From positions 16,473 to 80,472 of the forward strand of contig JALSLY010000084.1 in the NCBI GenBank assembly GCA_026988035.1: DNA of 64,000 nucleotides, in the 5' to 3' direction. The first letter of the stretch is position 1. The number at the start of each line of letters is the position of its first letter. The notes below the pieces were generated by a model, which worked only from the letters and a program-made list of their open reading frames with translations, was not told where the DNA came from and did not search any database. The position numbers and the translations under genes are program-made. Source of the DNA: Thermotogae bacterium. GTDB taxonomy: Bacteria > Thermotogota > Thermotogae > Mesoaciditogales > Mesoaciditogaceae. This document shows, piece by piece, positions 27,080 through 35,974 of the stretch.

Positions 27080-27610
27080 TTAAAGTTCTTCAACCGTTAT
27101 ATTAGAATTTGTATATATACAAATTTCTCCGGCAATCTCCAAGGCTTTTATCGCTATTTCTCGAGCATCTAAACCAGTATTCCGATAAAGAGCTCTTGCC
27201 GCTGCGAGTGCATAAGAACCTCCAGAACCTATCGACATTATTGGTTCATCCGGTTGGATTATTTCCCCATTTCCGGATATCAATAAAACATTCTCAGTGT
27301 CTGCTACCATAAGAAGTGCTTCAAGTCGCCTCAAGACCCTATCAGTTCTCCAATCCTTAGCCAATTCTACAGCAGCGCGCATGAGGATGCCGTTTGATTC
27401 CCTAAGTTTTGCTTCAAATCTTTCAAAAAGCGTGAAAGCGTCGGCTACGGATCCGGCAAATCCAGCAAGTATTTTGCCATTTCCGAGTCTCCGTACTTTT
27501 TTGGCAGTGGCTTTCATAACTGTTTCTCCAAGTGTTACTTGTCCATCCCCCGCCATTACTGTTTTTCCATCTTTTCTAACAGCTACAACGGTTGTTCCTA
27601 AAAAATTCAC
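27080..27610 (-). CDS. hslV: ATP-dependent protease peptidase subunit HslV
   Basis: A threonine peptidase of the proteasome fold, 176 residues. The mature N-terminus is probably the Thr after a four- or five-residue leader ([25 protein letters not shown]). [16 protein letters not shown] is the conserved C-terminal motif. I chose GTG at 27610 behind GGGAGGTGAAAA; the longer frame to 27652 would overlap the ddl end and displace the catalytic Thr. Confidence 0.95.
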   Translation of the reverse strand: MNFLGTTVVAVRKDGKTVMAGDGQVTLGETVMKATAKKVRRLGNGKILAGFAGSVADAFTLFERFEAKLRESNGILMRAAVELAKDWRTDRVLRRLEALLMVADTENVLLISGNGEIIQPDEPIMSIGSGGSYALAAARALYRNTGLDAREIAIKALEIAGEICIYTNSNITVEEL

Positions 27611-27614
27611 CTTT

Positions 27615-28457
27615 TCACCTCCCGCAAGCAGATTTAACCGCTTGCAAAACAATCTTTCCTAATGAAAATCCTGCAGCTCTTGCAGACGCTGGAAGATCAC
27701 TTGTCGAAGTCATTCCTGGAATGGAATTCACTTCCAAAAAATAGATCTCGTTCCCTGAAATTATACCATCTATTCTGGCAAAATCCCTTAATCCCATGTT
27801 TTTGTAAATCTTAAGTGCCAAATTGCTGATCTGTTCTTGTTCTCCTTTAGTTATGGCAGCAGGAGCTATTAGCTTTGCACCATTTGGTTTGTACTTTGAA
27901 TCATAGTCATAGAAATTACCAAAAGGTATAATTTCGAGGATTGGAAGGACTGTTATATTTCCATCCAGTTCTGCTATTGAGATACTTATTTCACGACCGT
28001 CGATGTACTCTTCGTAAAAGTAATCGCCATTCAAATCACAACCATTTTCATAAAAACACAGCTTTATTCCTATGCTGGATCCTCCAAACCTTGATTTAGC
28101 TATGTAAGGAAAATGGTTAGGTTTTTTGTACCACCATCTTGGGGTTTTTATCCCCATTTTTATAAAAAATTCTTTGGTTTTGATCTTATCAAAAGTGAGT
28201 TCACAACTTTTAGATCCTGAGCCGGTGTATTTAACACCCCTTGCTTCAAAATACTTTTGAACACTTCCATCTTCACCTGGAGAGCCATGAAGTGCGATGA
28301 AACAAAGAGAGTTGATTTTTTCCAAAGACTTGAATTTGCCTTCCCATACGAAAAGCTTTGAATCTATACCTTCATCTTTTAAAGATTTGTGAACATTTTT
28401 ACCACTTGATATCGATACTTCTCTTTCTTCGGAATTGCCCCCACACAGTACGATCAC
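27615..28457 (-). CDS. ddl: D-alanine--D-alanine ligase
   Basis: An ATP-grasp ligase of about 280 residues that makes D-Ala-D-Ala for peptidoglycan. Signatures are [20 protein letters not shown] at the N-terminus, [15 protein letters not shown], the ATP-grasp segments [11 protein letters not shown] and [16 protein letters not shown], and [25 protein letters not shown] chose GTG at 28457, which forms a GTGA overlap with the coaD stop; a longer frame to 28505 adds residues with no family counterpart. Confidence 0.92.
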   Translation of the reverse strand: MIVLCGGNSEEREVSISSGKNVHKSLKDEGIDSKLFVWEGKFKSLEKINSLCFIALHGSPGEDGSVQKYFEARGVKYTGSGSKSCELTFDKIKTKEFFIKMGIKTPRWWYKKPNHFPYIAKSRFGGSSIGIKLCFYENGCDLNGDYFYEEYIDGREISISIAELDGNITVLPILEIIPFGNFYDYDSKYKPNGAKLIAPAAITKGEQEQISNLALKIYKNMGLRDFARIDGIISGNEIYFLEVNSIPGMTSTSDLPASARAAGFSLGKIVLQAVKSACGR

Positions 28458-28930
28458 CGTTGGAATTTCTTCCGAAGTTCTTTTTCGACGATGGGAGGTG
28501 CCCATTTGTTTAGCTCCCCTCCAAACTGTGCTATTTCTTTTACCATAGAGGAAGATACAAAAAGGTATTTCAGGTCTGTCATGAGATACACCATTTCAAG
28601 CTCTGGGCACATTTGTCTATTCGTAAGAGCCATTTCGAATTCGTATTCAAAATCCTCCAGTGCTCTTAGTCCTCTTATGACTATCTTTACCGAACTTGTT
28701 TTAACATATTGAACAAGCAATCCTGTATGAACTTTGACATTGACATTCTTGAATTCTTTTGTTGATTCTTTTATCATTTTAAAACGTTCGTCTATGGAAA
28801 ACAATGGATTTTTTCTTGGGTTATTCATCAAAACAATTGTTACGCTATCAAAGATTTTTGACGCCCTTTTAACGATGTCAATATGACCGTACGTTATGGG
28901 ATCAAACGATCCCGGATATATGGCTTTCAA
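28454..28930 (-). CDS. coaD: Pantetheine-phosphate adenylyltransferase
   Basis: A 158-residue enzyme making dephospho-CoA from phosphopantetheine and ATP. KAIYPGSFDPITYGHIDIV holds the TxGH-like nucleotidyl-transferase motif, and YLFVSSSMVKEIAQFGG is the C-terminal ISSS-like signature. TTG at 28930 follows GAGGTG by six bases and gives the usual MKAIYPGSFDP start. GTG at 28939 is the longer option. Confidence 0.94.
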   Translation of the reverse strand: MKAIYPGSFDPITYGHIDIVKRASKIFDSVTIVLMNNPRKNPLFSIDERFKMIKESTKEFKNVNVKVHTGLLVQYVKTSSVKIVIRGLRALEDFEYEFEMALTNRQMCPELEMVYLMTDLKYLFVSSSMVKEIAQFGGELNKWAPPIVEKELRKKFQR

Positions 28931-28932
28931 TC

Positions 28933-29559
28933 TTAGCACCTCTCTTGAAATATTTTTCTATCGTCTAAACAAATACACGTGAGATATCCACCGTAAATGC
29001 AACCAGTATCTATACCAATTTTATCACTCATTATCAGTGGTTTTTTCATGGGAGTATGTCCAAAAACAACAATATGATCTTTGAGCGGGTTGTCGGAGTA
29101 TATGAATTCTTCTCTTATCCACAGCATATCTTCGCTTCTTTGCTCTTCAATGGGCTTGTTAGGTTTTACTCCTGCATGTACAAAAAAGTATCCATCTTGG
29201 ATATGATATATCTTTGTATTTTTGACAAATTCTACGTGTTCTTTTGGGATGTTTTCAATGTTCCCGTAGTTTTTTAAAGTTAGGTTGGCACCATTTATTT
29301 CCCAGAGTCTCCACATGTCAGGATCGCGGGTTTTGTAAAATTCGTAGAACATCCATTCATGATTTCCTTTCAGAAAGACAGTATTTGGATGTGTCCTTAG
29401 GAAATTGATTAGAAATTCTATTACTCCTTTTGAATCGGGCCCTCTGTCTATATAGTCTCCGAGAAAAATCATTGTGTCTTTGCTTTGTGGAGATACCTTT
29501 TTCACAAGTTTTTCTAAGGAGTTTTTGCATCCGTGTATATCTCCGATAGCGTAAATCAA
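28933..29559 (-). CDS. Calcineurin-like metallophosphatase (ApaH/PrpE-like)
   Basis: About 208 residues with all phosphoesterase motifs: GDIHG near the start, GDYIDRGPDSKG, GNHEWMF, and the later FVHAGV and VVFGHTP. Family members remove phosphate from Ser/Thr phosphoproteins or split diadenosine tetraphosphate; the choice cannot be made here. TTG at 29559 lies eight bases after GGAGGTGA and is preferred to ATG at 29604. It is the first gene left of the proposed origin. Confidence 0.85.
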   Translation of the reverse strand: MIYAIGDIHGCKNSLEKLVKKVSPQSKDTMIFLGDYIDRGPDSKGVIEFLINFLRTHPNTVFLKGNHEWMFYEFYKTRDPDMWRLWEINGANLTLKNYGNIENIPKEHVEFVKNTKIYHIQDGYFFVHAGVKPNKPIEEQRSEDMLWIREEFIYSDNPLKDHIVVFGHTPMKKPLIMSDKIGIDTGCIYGGYLTCICLDDRKIFQERC

Positions 29560-29609
29560 TTTGGAAATCACCTCCAGTTTTTCATACAATTCAAAGTTAT
29601 TCACTCACT

Positions 29610-29980
29610 TTTTTCTACCTACTAATATTACTATATGTTCTTAAGTATTTATAGTAGTAGGCACTGTGGAAAACGTGTAAAAAACATGTAAGATACTGTA
29701 AATGCTGATTTTTTTGATTGTGGAGAACTTATGGAAAAAATGTGTAAAACTTTTTAATTGTGGAAAATGTGGAAAACCTTTTTCTATCTCTTCACTAAGA
29801 ATGGCTCTTAAGCTTTGTAAATACTGAAAAAAACAGTGAAAAGTTTTCCACAACCATTTTTTGTAGGTTTTATGCGATCTTTTGGAGTTTTCCACAATTA
29901 ATTGTGGAAAACCTCTTTCGAGAATGTGGAAAACTATTGTAAAACCGTGTGAGTGCTAAATTCTTTAATTGTGGAAAACT
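29610..29980. other. Candidate chromosomal replication origin (oriC)
   Basis: Eight exact TGTGGAAAA boxes, six on the plus strand (29665, 29759, 29768, 29903, 29925, 29970) and two inverted (29844, 29888), plus variant TGTGGAGAA at 29719, resemble DnaA boxes (TTATCCACA with T in place of A). Read on the minus strand, the box at 29665-29673 is followed by GTGC, then CTACTACTA, then an AT-rich tract to about 29610. That is the order box, short GC-containing spacer, DnaA-trio repeats and unwinding element. Gene direction reverses here. dnaA itself is not in the window. Confidence 0.72.
29887..29912. repeat. 26-bp perfect palindrome made of two facing boxes
   Basis: GTTTTCCACAATT at 29887-29899 is followed immediately by its exact complement to 29912. 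It places two DnaA-box-like sequences head to head, a strong bilateral protein site inside the candidate origin. Confidence 0.85.
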
Positions 29981-30082
29981 TGTGTTTGGTAGATATGATG
30001 AGATAATCAAAGAAAATCATGTATATTTTCAAATAATACCCTGTCAATCCCGATAATATCCTTTAATCGCCTAAATCTGGCC

Positions 30083-30111
30083 TTGAATGTGATGAGTAAT
30101 TGCGATAACAT
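30083..30111 (+). promoter_or_regulatory. Predicted promoter of groES-groEL
   Basis: TTGAAT (30083-30088) and TAACAT (30106-30111) are 17 bases apart. The expected start of transcription, near 30118, falls inside the CIRCE element. Confidence 0.6.
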
Positions 30112-30113
30112 AA

Positions 30114-30140
30114 TTAGCAGACTAAGTGCTTGAGTGCTAA
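30114..30140 (+). promoter_or_regulatory. CIRCE element (HrcA operator) before groES
   Basis: The right half is a perfect GAGTGCTAA (30132-30140), the spacer is nine bases, and the left half TTAGCAGAC (30114-30122) matches seven of nine consensus positions. It lies 23 bases before the groES ATG. HrcA repression of groESL is expected; hrcA is not in the window. Confidence 0.85.
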
Positions 30141-30163
30141 AAAATGAAAGGAGGTTTTTTACA

Positions 30164-30430
30164 ATGAGAGTTAAACCCATCGGCGAGAGGCTTCTCATCA
30201 AGCCAATCAAAGAAGAACTGAAGTCTGCAGGAGGTATCGTTCTTCCTGAAAAAGCCAAGGAAAAGTCCCAAAAGGCAGAGGTCATTGAAATCGGAACGAG
30301 TGACGAGATCAGTGTCAAAGTTGGGGACAAAGTTATTTTTGCCAAATATTCCGGTAATGAAATCAAAATGGACGACGAGGATTACGTGATAATCGATTGG
30401 AGCGACATCCTTGCCAAGATTGAGGAGTAA
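30164..30430 (+). CDS. groES: Co-chaperonin GroES
   Basis: An 88-residue Hsp10. RVKPIGERLLIKPIKEELKSAGGIVLPEKAKEKSQ includes the mobile loop that binds GroEL, and the C-terminus DDEDYVIIDWSDILAKIE is typical. I chose ATG at 30164 behind AAAGGAGGT; an in-frame upstream start at 30134 would begin inside the CIRCE element. groEL follows after 15 bases. Confidence 0.96.
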   Translation: MRVKPIGERLLIKPIKEELKSAGGIVLPEKAKEKSQKAEVIEIGTSDEISVKVGDKVIFAKYSGNEIKMDDEDYVIIDWSDILAKIEE

Positions 30431-32065
<1,635 letters not shown>

Positions 32066-32087
32066 TAATAGATTGAGTAAGCAAATG

Positions 32088-32117
32088 AAGGTGGACTATT
32101 ATACGTCCACCTTTTTT
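32088..32117 (+). terminator. Rho-independent terminator of groESL
   Basis: AAGGTGGAC (32088-32096) pairs perfectly with GTCCACCTT (32105-32113), loop of eight bases, followed by a T run to 32117. Confidence 0.88.
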
Positions 32118-32123
32118 GGCATA

Positions 32124-33323
32124 TTAGCCATCCATTTTGGGCAATTTCAATGCTATTATGGCCGATCCGAGTAATGCAAATCCTCCAACAAACAATATTG
32201 GGTAAAGTCCAACAATGTTGACAATAAAGCTCAGAATCATGAACGCAACGCCTGCTATTCCCCAAGGTAGACCCATGCTAAGGCTTGATGCCACTTCTTT
32301 ATGCTTGGGAAGAAAATCTTGCATATAAGAAATGTTGAATGCAAGGCCAAAAGATGCGAAGAAGGTCATTAGCGTGTACATGGTAAGCATGAAATAAGGA
32401 TTTGAATTACTCATGAATAAAAATGCAAAAGGAACGGAAACGAAAATGGAAAAGATGTTCACATTTTTAGGACCTAATTTGTCAGCGAGAACGGCACCAA
32501 AATAATTACTAATAACTCCTGCAAGCGCTGAAAAAGTCAGGAAAAGTCCTCCCCAAACAAGATGGAGCCCTATGAATGCTAAATAAAGTGGTACAAGATT
32601 GAAAAAACTTCTCATTGCAAGTGTTCTCAGCAAAATCAAAAGCATTAGCGGTTTTACACCTTTTATCCTTAAAGTCTGTCCGAGAACAAACTTTTCCCCT
32701 TTCTTTTTTGTCTTGATTTTTACCCCATCTGGTACCAAATAAATGATCGTGAAAATAGCCATAATTATTCCGATCATGGCAAGAAAGTACATGTTCTTCA
32801 TACCGAAAAGATCCACATATCCGACAATTATCAACGGTGAAACAGCTCTTCCGAGTGCTCCACCGATCGAAAAAATTGACATGATCGTATGTTTTTTCTT
32901 AGATGGGATATTTCCAACGTATCCAGCGGCGTTTGGATGAAATATAGCATTTCCAAAATTTGCCAAAACCAAGAATGTAATGAAAATCCAAAGATTTGAA
33001 GTCATTCCTATCATAGACATGAAAACAGCAGTTATTAAGATGCCCATCGTTTCGATCGTTTGAGCATTGACTCTTTCACCTAAAAAAGCCCCAAACGGTT
33101 GTAGAAAAGCAGATATAGCAATCAGTGTAGCTGGTATAAAAGCTGCTGTACCAGCTTGAAGAGAGAACTTTGTTGCTATCAAAGGTAGAAGTGGAATCAA
33201 AAGAGTTGTGAACCAGTCAACCGTGAAATGATCCAAACTTGAGATTATTATTTTTCCTTTTGATGATTTTTCTATGATCTTTGCCCCCTTAAAGTTTGTT
33301 TTACGAACTATTTTAACCCGCAT
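32124..33323 (-). CDS. MFS transporter, fosmidomycin-resistance (Fsr)-like
   Basis: A 399-residue major facilitator protein with about twelve hydrophobic segments. LANFGNAIFHPNAAGYVGN resembles the conserved FHP motif of Fsr-type exporters. The N-terminal 20 residues are basic and precede SSLDHFTVDWFTTLLIPLLPLI. The substrate is unknown. It stands alone, on the minus strand, converging on groEL. The ribosome site before ATG is weak. Confidence 0.82.
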   Translation of the reverse strand: MRVKIVRKTNFKGAKIIEKSSKGKIIISSLDHFTVDWFTTLLIPLLPLIATKFSLQAGTAAFIPATLIAISAFLQPFGAFLGERVNAQTIETMGILITAVFMSMIGMTSNLWIFITFLVLANFGNAIFHPNAAGYVGNIPSKKKHTIMSIFSIGGALGRAVSPLIIVGYVDLFGMKNMYFLAMIGIIMAIFTIIYLVPDGVKIKTKKKGEKFVLGQTLRIKGVKPLMLLILLRTLAMRSFFNLVPLYLAFIGLHLVWGGLFLTFSALAGVISNYFGAVLADKLGPKNVNIFSIFVSVPFAFLFMSNSNPYFMLTMYTLMTFFASFGLAFNISYMQDFLPKHKEVASSLSMGLPWGIAGVAFMILSFIVNIVGLYPILFVGGFALLGSAIIALKLPKMDG

Positions 33324-33418
33324 TCTTTAAAAAAATAAACGAAATTGGTAAATTAAAAGATGTATTTGCGTTACGTCCCCATTCAATGATATACTTACCA
33401 AACTTTAAAGATAATGAT

Positions 33419-33514
33419 ATGGATGGTTTGATGATTGCCTTTTGGTTTGTTCTCGCCACGCTGTTAAGGCTCCTATATTGTTCTCCTGAAGAATTAGACG
33501 GGATAAAAAGGTGA
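33419..33514 (+). pseudogene. Short orphan frame, possible tail of a lost gene
   Basis: ATG at 33419 opens 31 codons (MDGLMIAFWFVLATLLRL...SPEELDGIKR) ending seven bases before the kinase-like fragment, as if it were the last codons of an upstream operon partner. I recognise no family, and no coding frame continues upstream. Confidence 0.25.
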
Positions 33515-33520
33515 TGTAAG

Positions 33521-33694
33521 ATGGAAGTAAAAACTAACTTTGTAAAAAACGATATGATAAAAATTCTTTCAAATTATAAATTGGGAGGATTTACAGATTT
33601 CAAGCCAATTACTAAGGCTACAGTACAAACAAATTTCTTACTTACTCAAATTGTGCAATCCCACTCCTCAAGGAAGGACTACTTTTGCTTTTAG
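33521..33694 (+). pseudogene. Truncated N-terminus of a homoserine-kinase/APH-like phosphotransferase
   Basis: The first 45 codons (MEVKTNFVKNDMIKILSNYK..., then FKPITKATVQTNFLL) look like the start of a choline/aminoglycoside kinase-fold protein of the ThrB2/SrkA kind, where a GTVQTNFLLxTxxG segment leads to the ATP-binding lysine. From about 33653 the text turns into repeat copy C and stops at 33692-33694. The catalytic loop and all later domains are gone, so the gene is dead. The AAAAAGGTGATG ribosome site is still present. Confidence 0.5.
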
Positions 33695-33918
33695 TCCCCT
33701 CTATCAAGAGGGGTGGCCGAAGGCCGGGGTGTGTAACCTTTATACAAATCACACCACCCACTATCTTCGATGGCCCCTCTCGGTTACCGCCTGCGCCTAC
33801 TACTCGGTTGCCACCTCAGACATGGAAGTGGGAAAACATTACGCACCGCGCAATCCCGCTCCTCACATCTTGTGAACTTTTAGATAGCGAGCTCATATGT
33901 CTTGATGAAAACTTCGAG
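33655..33918 (+). repeat. Dispersed repeat, copy C, with hairpins and short direct repeats
   Basis: The block shares 33793-33822 exactly with copy B and 33887-33918 exactly with the complement of copy A. GCAATCCCRCTCCTCA occurs twice within it (33655-33670 and 33850-33865, 15 of 16 equal). A 7-bp hairpin CCCCTCT/AGAGGGG at 33696-33713 followed by GGCCGAAGGCC resembles REP-like palindromes seen in many bacteria. It breaks the kinase-like gene. Confidence 0.7.
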
Positions 33919-34008
33919 TAAGATGTGAAAAATATCTTTCTTTATAGGTTTGGATCGTTTTGTAATGTTTGTTGCACAACCTGAGTTACAAACATTTGTT
34001 GTGGGGAC

Positions 34009-34052
34009 TTGACATTTTTTTGATTTTGTGTTATAGTTAATTAGTACACTAA
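34009..34052 (+). promoter_or_regulatory. Strong promoter and candidate YtrA-type operator
   Basis: TTGACA (34009-34014) and TATAGT (34032-34037) are 17 bases apart. Directly after the -10 lies TTAGT-AC-ACTAA (34041-34052), an inverted repeat resembling sites bound by YtrA-subfamily GntR regulators, one of which is encoded in this operon. Confidence 0.65.
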
Positions 34053-34056
34053 TAGA

Positions 34057-35004
34057 TTGGGGATGAAAGAATTGCGAAAGCGTCATCCGATCATGTTCAA
34101 AATTTTCCTTGTATTTCTTTTTTCTTTGTCAGCGCTCTTTGTACCATATTATCCCTTGAAGATCGCGTTTGGAGTTATCGCGATCATTCTGTTGGGTTTA
34201 ACCTTTCGACGTTTTGGTGTGCTCTTCATTGTGCTCGCGATCATTTTCGTTGTTTTGCCTTCAGGGATCATAGGGATTATAAACTCAAACTATTCCTTTT
34301 TCCCATTTTCTTTTATGCAAAAGGCAATTCCGTATTACGGACATAAATATGGGTTTTCAATCTTTGGCAACAGATCTCAAAGGGTGTACCCAAATAAATA
34401 CATTGAAAGTGCACGAAATATTGTTTTGAATGTGAATAATGGGCTTGAAATCGTATTCGATCCGGAATCGACTGAGGTCAAGATTCCATCTGAGCTTAAT
34501 GTGGAAAGATTTGATGGAAAAGTTGAATTTTCATCGGTTCAAGATGTTTTTAGCAACAAAACTTATGTGGTGAATATCGGGACAAAGGATGGATACAATA
34601 ATATCCGTATTCAGTCAGATGGTCTGTCCTTAAAAGGAGAAGTTGCCGGGAAAATTGACTTTTTGAGTGTGGATTGTGACGGCATGTATCTTTCTGGGGC
34701 TTTAAAGGCAGATACCTTTAGACTGAATTGCGACGGCGCATATCTCAGCGGAGAAATAGATGCAAAAGATGTTGAAATAAATGCTAATGGGATATTTACA
34801 CATCTTTCGCTGAAAAATGTGCAAAAATTCATCATGGATTCTGATGGTACCGCTGGAAGTATAACGTATGAAGACACGTGGGAAGGAGTTCGCCTTTTTT
34901 CCATAAAAGCCAGTGGTGGTTATTTAACTGTTAGGGTTCCCAAATCCGCTGGAGAACTTAATACAGAAACAGAAGGTGTTCTTGTTAACATGATAAGGTA
35001 CTGA
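34057..35004 (+). CDS. Membrane protein with C-terminal DUF4097-like beta domain
   Basis: A 315-residue protein. Three or four hydrophobic segments occupy about 10-90 (IFLVFLFSLSALFV, IAFGVIAIILLGL, GVLFIVLAIIFVVL). The remainder, about 115-315, is a repetitive beta-rich region with recurring LSVDCDGMYLSGAL, LNCDGAYLSGEI and INANGIFTHLSL units, as in DUF4097/adhesin-like beta helices of envelope stress proteins. The start may be TTG at 34057 or ATG at 34063. It leads an operon with a GntR regulator and an ABC pump, so it may sense or protect the envelope. The function is not established. Confidence 0.65.
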   Translation: MGMKELRKRHPIMFKIFLVFLFSLSALFVPYYPLKIAFGVIAIILLGLTFRRFGVLFIVLAIIFVVLPSGIIGIINSNYSFFPFSFMQKAIPYYGHKYGFSIFGNRSQRVYPNKYIESARNIVLNVNNGLEIVFDPESTEVKIPSELNVERFDGKVEFSSVQDVFSNKTYVVNIGTKDGYNNIRIQSDGLSLKGEVAGKIDFLSVDCDGMYLSGALKADTFRLNCDGAYLSGEIDAKDVEINANGIFTHLSLKNVQKFIMDSDGTAGSITYEDTWEGVRLFSIKASGGYLTVRVPKSAGELNTETEGVLVNMIRY

Positions 35005-35010
35005 AAAGAA

Positions 35011-35379
35011 GTGTATGTGATGTTAAGAGCTGTAGACAAACACAGTGGAATTCCTGCATATTTACAGATCATGAATATCATAAAGAAAGAGATCATGATT
35101 GGAAATTTGAAAGAGCAAGATCAACTTCCGCCTGTGAGAGAGCTTCAAAAAACGTTTAACGTGAACGTTAACACTGTTATGAGAGCCTTAGAAAGGTTAC
35201 AAATGGAAGGGATCTTAGAAGCGCAGCACGGTGTTGGATATTTCATCAAAGAGTCAAAGATGATAAAGCCGGAGGTGATCGAAATTTTGGAAAAGAGCGT
35301 TAAAGAATTGAAAGAGGCAGGAATAGATCTGAACACGACAATACTCATTCTAGAGGAGGTATGGAGAAATGTTAAATAA
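35011..35379 (+). CDS. GntR-family regulator, YtrA subfamily
   Basis: A 122-residue regulator with a winged helix (IPAYLQIMNIIKKEIMIGNLKEQDQLPPVRELQKTFNVNVNTVMRALERLQMEGILEAQHGVGYFI) and only a short C-terminal helix pair, the mark of the YtrA subfamily, which usually represses the ABC transporter operon it sits in. GTG at 35011 and ATG at 35020 are both possible starts. It overlaps the next gene by 11 bases. Confidence 0.88.
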   Translation: MYVMLRAVDKHSGIPAYLQIMNIIKKEIMIGNLKEQDQLPPVRELQKTFNVNVNTVMRALERLQMEGILEAQHGVGYFIKESKMIKPEVIEILEKSVKELKEAGIDLNTTILILEEVWRNVK

Positions 35380-35974
35380 GGTGGAAGCGTATTTTGCAAA
35401 AGTTATCAGAGAAAGAGCAGGATTTCTTCTCGTGCTGGCCTTATTTCTTTTAATGCCAAGATTTTCTTGGAGGTTCTTTCTTCTGTTTTTGATGATAACG
35501 TTGGTTCTCCTTCCAAGAGATATACATGATGGAAGAATAAAGATTATGATGTCTTTGCCGTTTTCGCGAGCAAATGTTTTTTGGTGTTCCTATGCTTTTT
35601 TGGTAACGTTTGCAGTAATTACTCAACTGATTGGGGGAGCACTTTTTGGTATATCAATAGATATGATGGGATGGAATATTATTGGAACTTTGATCTTTTC
35701 AAGCGCTTATTTCGGTGTGGCAATGATTTCCGTAACTCTTGGGTTTGGGAACTTTGTGATTCCGTTTCTTGTGCTTATAGCCGATAGCTTTTTGGGTTCT
35801 ATTGGAAAGAATTGGGAATTCACTTACAATTTTTTGGGCTCGCCCAGTGGTTTCAATCCTTACAGCATGATCAGTCCGATTTATCAAGGTAATCAGATCG
35901 CGGCTTTTATATTTGCAGCAACACTTTTGATGACTGCGTATGTACTGTTTGAAAGAAAGGGGACGTCCAGATGA
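35369..35974 (+). CDS. ABC-2-type membrane subunit (YtrC-like)
   Basis: A 201-residue integral membrane protein with about six hydrophobic segments and little else. It starts at ATG behind GAGGAGGT, inside the end of the GntR gene, and overlaps the ATPase gene by four bases (ATGA). The pairing with an ATPase and a YtrA-type regulator makes an export permease the best call, without evidence of the substrate. Confidence 0.72.
   Translation: MLNKVEAYFAKVIRERAGFLLVLALFLLMPRFSWRFFLLFLMITLVLLPRDIHDGRIKIMMSLPFSRANVFWCSYAFLVTFAVITQLIGGALFGISIDMMGWNIIGTLIFSSAYFGVAMISVTLGFGNFVIPFLVLIADSFLGSIGKNWEFTYNFLGSPSGFNPYSMISPIYQGNQIAAFIFAATLLMTAYVLFERKGTSR

Larger units (their letters stand above)
29560..30163. 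other. Divergent intergenic region with candidate oriC and groESL control region
   Basis: No gene is supported in these 604 bases. The left two thirds hold the box cluster and unwinding module described separately, and the right part holds the groESL promoter and CIRCE element. Open frames seen across it are composed of translated repeats. Confidence 0.7.
33324..34056. other. Scar region: gene fragments, dispersed repeat C and ytr-type promoter
   Basis: Between the MFS gene and the next intact operon there is no complete gene. Two truncated frames (33419-33514 and 33521-33694), a hairpin-rich repeat block (33655-33918) and a strong plus-strand promoter near 34009-34037 fill it. The mixture suggests a site of insertion and deletion. 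Confidence 0.65.

Noticed and set aside
29641..29895. 84-residue minus-strand frame in the origin region
   Set aside because: Composed largely of translated TTTTCCACA boxes; no ribosome site and no protein-like pattern.
29665..29978. CRISPR-like array
   Set aside because: The repeated unit is only nine bases, occurs on both strands and at irregular spacing, so it is a protein-binding-site cluster and not a CRISPR array.
29610..29980. Reading the boxes as a simple regulator site of groESL
   Set aside because: The cluster is 100-500 bases from groES, groESL already has a promoter with CIRCE, and the box plus trio arrangement and strand switch fit an origin better. It is not fully excluded.
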